Shown: positions 57,390-64,000 of the stretch, piece by piece
How positions within the stretch are numbered: the stretch's first letter is position 1
Layout: each line of letters starts with the position of its first letter
Assembly (NCBI RefSeq): GCF_032854445.1
Contig: NW_027018011.1
Coordinates: 1 to 64,000, forward strand
DNA length: 64,000 nt
Source of the DNA: Liolophura sinensis
Lineage: Eukaryota; Mollusca; Polyplacophora; Chitonida; Chitonidae
Direction: 5' to 3'
Made by a program: the position numbers and the translations under genes
The notes under the pieces: model-generated
The model's input: the letters and a program-made list of their open reading frames with translations, nothing else
What the model was told of the DNA's origin: nothing
Databases searched by the model: none

Positions 57390-60134
57390 GAAAAAATTCA
57401 AAAGTGGAAAAAATGTTCCAGTGTTGCTGGTAAGAGGCTAATTCGACGTATTTTGTAACGAGAAATCGAATGATGCAATCCGCGTTGCTCTCCGACCAAT
57501 ACTTTTGGCTGTAGTGACAATTGAATGATTATTTATGTCATGATAACGTGCCCAGCAACGGGTCTTACTTCATGGAAACCAGGGAAATTTGCAATTTTTC
57601 AACAGCTGACGATGCCTGGCCCAATTCCGCATCTTTTGGCACCTTACTGAAGTGGGTCAGTGTTCAGTTGTACTTTTTACAGCAGACTGTATCAAGTACC
57701 TTGTGTTTTTCATGTACAAATGGTCTGGTTTTTCTACACGTAAATAAAGACATTGAGATTGTCTTGGACTTAGACGTAAGACAATTGCTGGGTGAGTTAA
57801 ATGCGCTTCGCCAAAAGCTTTGAGGTCTTCTGGGCTACCGAAGGGCACATAACTTATAGTCAAAAGTTGAATATAGTAATGACCAGTCGCGATGGTACAT
57901 AGTACAGTGTACCCGATTTCAATTAACAAAAAGACCAGGCAAAAATGCAAAAGTGGAAAAACTGTTCCAGTGTTGCTGGTAAGAGGCTAATCCGACGTAT
58001 TTTGTGACGAGAAATCGAATGGTGGAAACCGCGTTGCTCTCCGACCAATGCTTTTGGCTGTAGCGACAATTGAATGATCATTGATGCCATCATCACGTGC
58101 CCAGCAACGGCTCTTACTCCATGGAAACCAGGGAAATTTGCAATTTTTCAACAGCTGCTGATGCCTGGCCCAATTCCGCTTCTTTTGGCACCTTATTAAT
58201 GTGGGTCTGTGGTCAGTTGTACTTTTTACAGCAGACTGTATCAAGTACCTTGTGTTTTTTATGTACAAATGGTCTGGTTTTTCTACACGTAGATAAAGAC
58301 ATTGAGATTGTCTTGGACTTAGAAGGAAGACATCTGCTGGGTGAGTTAAATGGGCTTAGCCCAAAGATTTGACGTCTTCTGGTCTACCGAAGGGCACATA
58401 AGTTATAGTCAAAAGTTGAATATAGTAATGACCAGTCGCGATGGTACATAGGACAGTGTAGCCGATTTCAATTAACAAAAAGACCAGGCAAAAATGCAAA
58501 AGTGGAAAAACTGTTCCAGTGCTGCTGGTAAGAGGATAATCCGACGTATTTTGTGACGAGAAATCGAATGGTGCAATCCGCGTTGCTCTCCGACCAATAC
58601 TTTTGGCTGTAGCGACAATTGAATGATCATTTATGTCATAATCACGTGCCCAGCAACGGCTCTTACTCCATGGAAACCAGGAAAATTTGCAATTTTTCAA
58701 CAGTTGCCGATGCCTGGCTCAATTCCGCTTCTTTTGGCACCTTATTAATGTGGGTCTGTTGTCAGTTGTACTTTTTACAGCAGACTGTATCAAGTACCTT
58801 GTGTTTTTTATGTACAAAAGGTCTGGTTTTTCTACACGTAGATAAAGACATTGAGATTGTCTTGGACTTAGAAGTAAGACAATTGCTGGGTGAGTTAAAT
58901 GGGCTTAGCCAAAAGATTTGACGTCTTCTGGGCTACAGAAAAGCACATAATTTATTGCCAAAAGTTGAATATAGTAATGAACAGTCGCGATGGTACAGAG
59001 TACAGTGTAGCCGATTTCAATTAACAAAAAGACCGGGAAAAAATTCAAAAGTGGAAAAAATGTTCCAGTGTTGCTGGTAAGAGGCTAATTCGACGTATTT
59101 TGTAACGAGAAATCGAATGATGCAATCCGCGTTGCTCTCCGACCAATACTTTTGGCTGTAGTGACAATTGAATGATCATTTATGTCATAATAACGTGCCC
59201 AGCAACGGCTCTTACTCCATGGAAACCAGGGAAATTTGCAATTTTTCAACAGCTGCCGATGCCTGGCCCAATTCCGCATCTTTTGGCACCTTACTGAAGT
59301 GGGTCAGTATTCAGTTGTACTTTTTACAGCAGACTGTATCAAGTACCTTGTGTTTTTCATGTACAAATGGTCTGGTTTTTCTACACGTAAATAAAGACAT
59401 TGAGATTGTCTTGGACTTAGAAGTAAGACAATTGCTGGGTGAGTTAAATGCGCTTCGCCAAAAGATTTGAGGTCTGCTGGGCTACCGAAGGGCACATAAC
59501 TTATAGTCAAAAGTTGAATATAGTAATGACCAGTCGCGATGGTACATAGGACAGTGTACCCGATTTCAATTAACAAAAAGACCAGGCAAAAATGCAAAAG
59601 TGGAAAAACTGTTCCAGTGCTGCTGGTAAGAGACTAATCCGACGTATTTTGTGACGAGAAATGGAATGGTGCAAACCGCGTTGCTCTCCGACCAATACTT
59701 TTGGCTGTAGTGACAATTGAATGATCATTGATGTCATAATCAAGTGCCCAGCAACGGCTCTTACTCCATGGAAACCAGGGAAATTTGCAATTTTTCAACA
59801 GCTGCCGATGCCTGGCCCAATTCCGCTTCTTTTGGCACCTTATTAATGTGGGTCTGTGGTCAGTTGTACTTTTTACAGCAGACTGTATCAAGTACCTTGT
59901 GTTTTTTATGTACAAAAGGTCTGGTTTTTCTACACGTAGATAAAGACATTGAGATTGTCTTGGACTTAGAAGTAAGACAATTGCTGGGTGAGTTAAATGG
60001 GCTGAGCCAAAAGATTTGACGTCTTCTGGGCTACAGAAAAGCACATAACTTATAGTCAAAAGTTGAATATAGTAATGAACAGTCGCGATGGTACAGAGTA
60101 CAGTGTAGCCGATTTCAATTAACAAAAAGACCGG
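57390..60134 (+). repeat. 5-unit C-A-B-C-D HOR, copy c (U106-U110)
   Basis: Units start at 57390 (C), 57939 (A), 58488 (B), 59037 (C) and 59586 (D), all 549 bp, total 2745 bp. The first C has caacgggtcttacttc, shared with copy d. D begins with the ordinary gcaaaaatgcaaaagtgg and has gagaaatggaatgg and aatcaagtgcc; it lacks the extra a found in D units of the 4-unit HOR. Its right half (ggcccaattcc, gctgagccaaaag) is A-like. Confidence 0.94.
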
Positions 60135-61095
60135 GAAAAAATTCAAAAGTGGAAAAAATGTTCCAGTGTTGCTGGTAAGAGGCTAATTCGACGTATTTTG
60201 TAACGAGAAATCGAATGATGCAATCCGCGTTGCTCTCCGACCAATACTTTTGGCTGTAGTGACAATTGAATGATTATTTATGTCATGATAACGTGCCCAG
60301 CAACGGGTCTTACTTCATGGAAACCAGGGAAATTTGCAATTTTTCAACAGCTGACGATGCCTGGCCCAATTCCGCATCTTTTGGCACCTTACTGAAGTGG
60401 GTCAGTGTTCAGTTGTACTTTTTACAGCAGACTGTATCAAGTACCTTGTGTTTTTCATGTACAAATGGTCTGGTTTTTCTACACGTAAATAAAGACATTG
60501 AGATTGTCTTGGACTTAGACGTAAGACAATTGCTGGGTGAGTTAAATGCGCTTCGCCAAAAGCTTTGAGGTCTTCTGGGCTACCGAAGGGCACATAACTT
60601 ATAGTCAAAAGTTGAATATAGTAATGACCAGTCGCGATGGTACATAGTACAGTGTACCCGATTTCAATTAACAAAAAGACCAGGCAAAAATGCAAAAGTG
60701 GAAAAACTGTTCCAGTGTTGCTGGTAAGAGGCTAATCCGACGTATTTTGTGACGAGAAATCGAATGGTGGAAACCGCGTTGCTCTCCGACCAATGCTTTT
60801 GGCTGTAGCGACAATTGAATGATCATTGATGCCATCATCACGTGCCCAGCAACGGCTCTTACTCCATGGAAACCAGGGAAATTTGCAATTTTTCAACAGC
60901 TGCCGATGCCTGGCCCAATTCCGCTTCTTTTGGCACCTTATTAATGTGGGTCTGTGGTCAGTTGTACTTTTTACAGCAGACTGTATCAAGTACCTTGTGT
61001 TTTTTATGTACAAATGGTCTGGTTTTTCTACACGTAGATAAAGACATTGAGATTGTCTTGGACTTAGAAGTAAGACATCTGCTGGGTGAGTTAAA

Positions 61096-61108
61096 TGGGC
61101 TTAGCCCA
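61096..61108. other. 13-bp dyad in the right third of the unit (example in U112)
   Basis: The sequence tgggcttagccca is symmetrical about its central t and can form a six-pair stem on paper. The same dyad is present in many units, including most P-type and many B-type units. It is weakened or lost in others, for example gggctgagccaaaag, gctcttcgcc and gcgcttcgcc forms. The changes are not compensatory, so I see no evidence that the pairing is maintained. Confidence 0.3.
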
Positions 61109-62610
61109 AAGATTTGACGTCTTCTGGTCTACCGAAGGGCACATAAGTTATAGTCAAAAGTTGAATATAGTAATGACCAGTCGCGATGGTACATAGGACA
61201 GTGTAGCCGATTTCAATTAACAAAAAGACCAGGCAAAAATGCAAAAGTGGAAAAACTGTTCCAGTGCTGCTGGTAAGAGGATAATCCGACGTATTTTGTG
61301 ACGAGAAATCGAATGGTGCAATCCGCGTTGCTCTCCGACCAATACTTTTGGCTGTAGCGACAATTGAATGATCATTTATGTCATAATCACGTGCCCAGCA
61401 ACGGCTCTTACTCCATGGAAACCAGGAAAATTTGCAATTTTTCAACAGTTGCCGATGCCTGGCTCAATTCCGCTTCTTTTGGCACCTTATTAATGTGGGT
61501 CTGTTGTCAGTTGTACTTTTTACAGCAGACTGTATCAAGTACCTTGTGTTTTTTATGTACAAAAGGTCTGGTTTTTCTACACGTAGATAAAGACATTGAG
61601 ATTGTCTTGGACTTAGAAGTAAGACAATTGCTGGGTGAGTTAAATGGGCTTAGCCAAAAGATTTGACGTCTTCTGGGCTACAGAAAAGCACATAATTTAT
61701 TGCCAAAAGTTGAATATAGTAATGAACAGTCGCGATGGTACAGAGTACAGTGTAGCCGATTTCAATTAACAAAAAGACCGGGAAAAAATTCAAAAGTGGA
61801 AAAAATGTTCCAGTGTTGCTGGTAAGAGGCTAATTCGACGTATTTTGTAACGAGAAATCGAATGATGCAATCCGCGTTGCTCTCCGACCAATACTTTTGG
61901 CTGTAGTGACAATTGAATGATCATTTATGTCATAATAACGTGCCCAGCAACGGCTCTTACTCCATGGAAACCAGGGAAATTTGCAATTTTTCAACAGCTG
62001 ACGATGCCTGGCCCAATTCCGCATCTTTTGGCACCTTACTGAAGTGGGTCAGTATTCAGTTGTACTTTTTACAGCAGACTGTATCAAGTACCTTGTGTTT
62101 TTCATGTACAAATGGTCTGGTTTTTCTACACGTAAATAAAGACATTGAGATTGTCTTGGACTTAGAAGTAAGACAATTGCTGGGTGAGTTAAATGCGCTT
62201 TGCCAAAAGATTTGAGGTCTTCTGGGCTACCGAAGGGCACATAACTTATAGTCAAAAGTTGAATATAGTAATGACCAGTCGCGATGGTACATAGGACAGT
62301 GTACCCGATTTCAATTAACAAAAAGACCAGGCAAAAATGCAAAAGTGGAAAAACTGTTCCAGTGCTGCTGGTAAGAGACTAATCCGACGTATTTTGTGAC
62401 GAGAAATGGAATGGTGCAAACCGCGTTGCTCTCCGACCAATACTTTTGGCTGTAGTGACAATTGAATGATCATTGATGTCATAATCAAGTGCCCAGCAAC
62501 GGCTCTTACTCCATGGAAACCAGGGAAATTTGCAATTTTTCAACAGCTGCCGATGCCTGGCTCAATTCCGCTTCTTTTGGCACCTTATTAATGTGGGTCT
62601 GTGGTCAGTT

Positions 62611-62739
62611 GTACTTTTTACAGCAGACTGTATCAAGTACCTTGTGTTTTTTATGTACAAATGGTGTGGTTTTTCTACACGTAGATAAAGACATTGAGAT
62701 TGTCTTGGACTTAGAAGTAAGACAATTGCTGGGTGAGTT
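62611..62739 (+). other. Unit-phased splice-like signals (example in U115)
   Basis: In nearly every unit tgtactttttacag resembles a 3' splice site. A further 109 bp on, gctgg is followed by gtgagtt, which resembles a 5' splice site. In U115 the enclosed segment would be 62624-62732. A second donor-like ggtaagag sits near the left end of each unit (62371 in U115), and atttttcaacag offers another acceptor-like match. The donor is damaged in some units: gctgagc in U50-U53, and gtgcgtt in U24. Transcription and splicing are not shown by the sequence; the matches may be chance carried along by amplification. Confidence 0.2.
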
Positions 62740-62879
62740 AAATGGGCTTAGCCAAAAGATTTGACGTCTTCTGGGCTACAGAAAAGCACATAACTTATAG
62801 TCAAAAGTTGAATATAGTAATGAACAGTCGCGATGGTACAGAGTACAGTGTAGCCGATTTCAATTAACAAAAAGACCGG

Positions 62880-64000
62880 GAAAAAATTCAAAAGTGGAAA
62901 AAATGTTCCAGTGTTGCTGGTAATAGGCTAATTCGACGTATTTTGTAACGAGAAATCGAATGATGCAATCCGCGTTGCTCTCCGACCAATACTTTTGGCT
63001 GTAGTGACAATTGAATAATCATTTATGTCATAATAACGTGCCCAGCAACGGCTCTTACTTCATGGAAACCAGGGAAATTTGCAATTTTTCAACAGCTGAC
63101 GATGCCTGGCCCAATTCCGCTTCTTTTGGCACCTTACTGAAGTGAGTCAGTGTTCAGTTGTACTTTTTACAGCAGACTGTATCAAGTACCTTGTGTTTTT
63201 CATGTACAAATGGTCTGGTTTTTCTACACGTAAATAAAGACATTGAGATTGTCTTGGACTTAGACGTAAGACAATTGCTGGGTGAGTTAAATGCGCTTCG
63301 CCAAAAGCTTTGAGGTCTTCTGGGCTACCGAAGGGCACATAACTTATGGTCAAAAGTTGAATATAGTAATGACAGGTCGCGATGGTACATTGTACAGTGT
63401 AGCCGATTTCAATTAACAAAAAGACCAGGCAAAAATGCAAAAGTGGAAAAACTGTTCCAGTGTTGCTGGTAAGAGGCTAATCCGACGTATTTTGTGACGA
63501 GAAATCGAATGGTGGAAACCGCGTTGCTCTCCGACCAATGCTTTTGGCTGTAGCGACAATTCAATGATCATTGATGCCATAATCACGTGCCCAGCAACGG
63601 CTCTTACTCCATGGAAACCAGGGAAATTTGCAATTTTTCAACAGCTGCCAATGCCTGGCCCAATTCCGCTTCTTTTGGCACATTATTAATGTGGGTCTGT
63701 GGTCAGTTGTACTTTTTACAGCAGACTGTATCAAGTACCTTGTGTTTTTTATGTACAAAAGGTCTGGTTTTTCTACACGTAGATAAAGACATTGAGATTG
63801 TCTTCGACTTAGAAGTAAGACATCTGCTGGGTGAGTTAAATGGGCTTAGCCCAACGATTTGACGTCTTCTGGTCTACCGAAGGGCACATAACTTATAGTC
63901 AAAAGTTGAATATAGTAATGACCAGTCGCGATGGTACATAGGACAGTGTAGCCGATTTCAATTAACAAAAAGACCAGGCAAAAATGCAAAAGTGGAAAAA
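62880..64000 (+). repeat. 5-unit HOR, partial copy e (U116-U117 and 23 bp), cut by the window edge
   Basis: U116 (62880-63428) is C with gacgtaagacaattg and gctttgaggtctt, as in the first C of the 5-unit HOR. U117 (63429-63977) is A with gacatctgctgg and cttctggtctaccg. U116 carries more private changes than copies c and d (gctggtaataggc, ttgaataatc, gaagtgagtcag, ttatggtcaaaag, gacaggtcgcg). The last 23 bases begin a 118th unit, so the array continues beyond the window. Confidence 0.92.

Larger units (their letters stand above)
60135..62879 (+). repeat. 5-unit C-A-B-C-D HOR, copy d (U111-U115)
   Basis: Units start at 60135 (C), 60684 (A), 61233 (B), 61782 (C) and 62331 (D), total 2745 bp, the same length and order as copy c. 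Shared private features include caacgggtcttacttc in the first C, attgccaaaagttg in B and gagaaatggaatgg in D. Differences from copy c include gctgacgatgcc and gctttgccaaaag in the second C, and ggctcaattcc with aaatggtgtgg in D. Confidence 0.94.
1..64000 (+). repeat. Tandem satellite array, ~549-bp unit, 117 units plus 23 bp
   Basis: The same sequence recurs in direct orientation about every 549 bp across the window, and both window ends lie inside it. Phase is set at gcaaaaatgcaaaagtgg. Landmarks within a unit, in order, are gctggtaagag (about offset 36), aatccgacgtatt, ctctccgaccaatac, cccagcaacggctctt, ttttggcacctta, tttttacagcagactg (about offset 286), acattgagattgtctt, gctgggtgagtt (about offset 396), cataacttatagtc and cagtcgcgatgg. 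Only U26 (266 bp), U30 (633 bp), U39 (440 bp) and U70 (564 bp) depart from 547-552 bp. No inverted unit and no foreign insertion was found. I infer a eukaryotic heterochromatic satellite; I do not recognise the family. Near-identical long arrays are easily collapsed or expanded during assembly, so copy numbers are those of this sequence only. Confidence 0.98.

Noticed and set aside
57390-57938. CENP-B box in C units
   Set aside because: The stretch gcttcgccaaaagctttg has the ttcg and a following a at suitable spacing, but it lacks the cggg part of the known motif.
59744-60019. Recurrent 91-codon plus-strand frame as a small gene
   Set aside because: It appears in most units with shifts, stops and frame changes in others. 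It overlaps equally open minus-strand frames, and no domain is recognisable.
1-64000. CRISPR array
   Set aside because: The period is 549 bp with no short repeat and unique spacers; whole units are similar throughout.
1-64000. rDNA, tRNA or histone gene cluster
   Set aside because: I found no rRNA-like or tRNA-like sequence and no histone-like frame in any unit. The repeat is far too short for an rDNA unit, though a 5S cluster cannot be excluded by length alone.
1-64000. Alpha satellite or another well-known mammalian satellite
   Set aside because: The unit is 549 bp with no 171-bp subperiod visible, and no familiar satellite sequence was recognised.
1-64000. Bacterial or phage origin
   Set aside because: There are no genes at normal density, no ribosome-binding sites upstream of long frames, and 64 kb of one tandem repeat, which is not expected in a bacterial or phage genome.

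Overview
The whole window is one uninterrupted tandem satellite-DNA array. A unit of about 549 bp is repeated head to tail on one strand from base 1 to base 64000. Setting the phase at the run gcaaaaatgcaaaagtgg, I count 117 units (U1 to U117) plus the first 23 bases of a 118th. All but four units are 547 to 552 bp long, and exactly 549 bp is the commonest length. I see no protein-coding gene, rRNA, tRNA, CRISPR array, transposon or single-copy flank. The open reading frames that exist are repeats of the same few frames, cut at the same places in every unit, and I do not treat them as genes. Base composition is near 40% GC in the lines I counted by hand. Long homogeneous arrays with higher-order repeats (HORs) point to a eukaryotic chromosome, typically centromeric, pericentromeric or other heterochromatin. 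I do not recognise the satellite family and cannot name a species.

Layout from left to right. 1-2197: divergent units, ending in a chimera (U4). 2198-7150: three copies of a 3-unit HOR of 1650 bp. 7151-16294: heterogeneous units, including a short run of near-identical ones (9354-11000), a unit cut to 266 bp (U26) and a 633-bp unit made by an out-of-register exchange (U30). 16295-23875: a 4-unit HOR (P1-P4, about 2.2 kb) in three copies, one carrying a 110-bp deletion (U39). 23876-27169: heterogeneous units. 27170-29368: a 2-unit HOR in two copies. From about 30 kb to the end, nearly every unit belongs to one of four types, A, B, C or D. They occur as BC pairs (30469-32662), C-B-A triplets (33212-36505), a five-unit C-A-B-C-D HOR of 2745 bp (38717, 42560, 57390, 60135 and a partial copy at 62880), a four-unit A-B-C-D HOR of 2198 bp (43109-51349, with one A missing) and a two-unit C-A HOR (55194-57389).

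The biology visible here is turnover of the array itself: unequal crossing-over, local amplification, patchy exchange and small deletions with microhomology. The right half is more uniform than the left, so I infer that the actively homogenised part lies right of about 30 kb and that the left part is older or nearer an edge. No genes act together here. Any function would be through chromatin, through transcription of the repeat, or through bound factors. A few unit-phased sequence features (E-box-like hexamers, splice-like signals, a 13-bp dyad, a unit length of 3 x 183 bp) are listed as hypotheses only.
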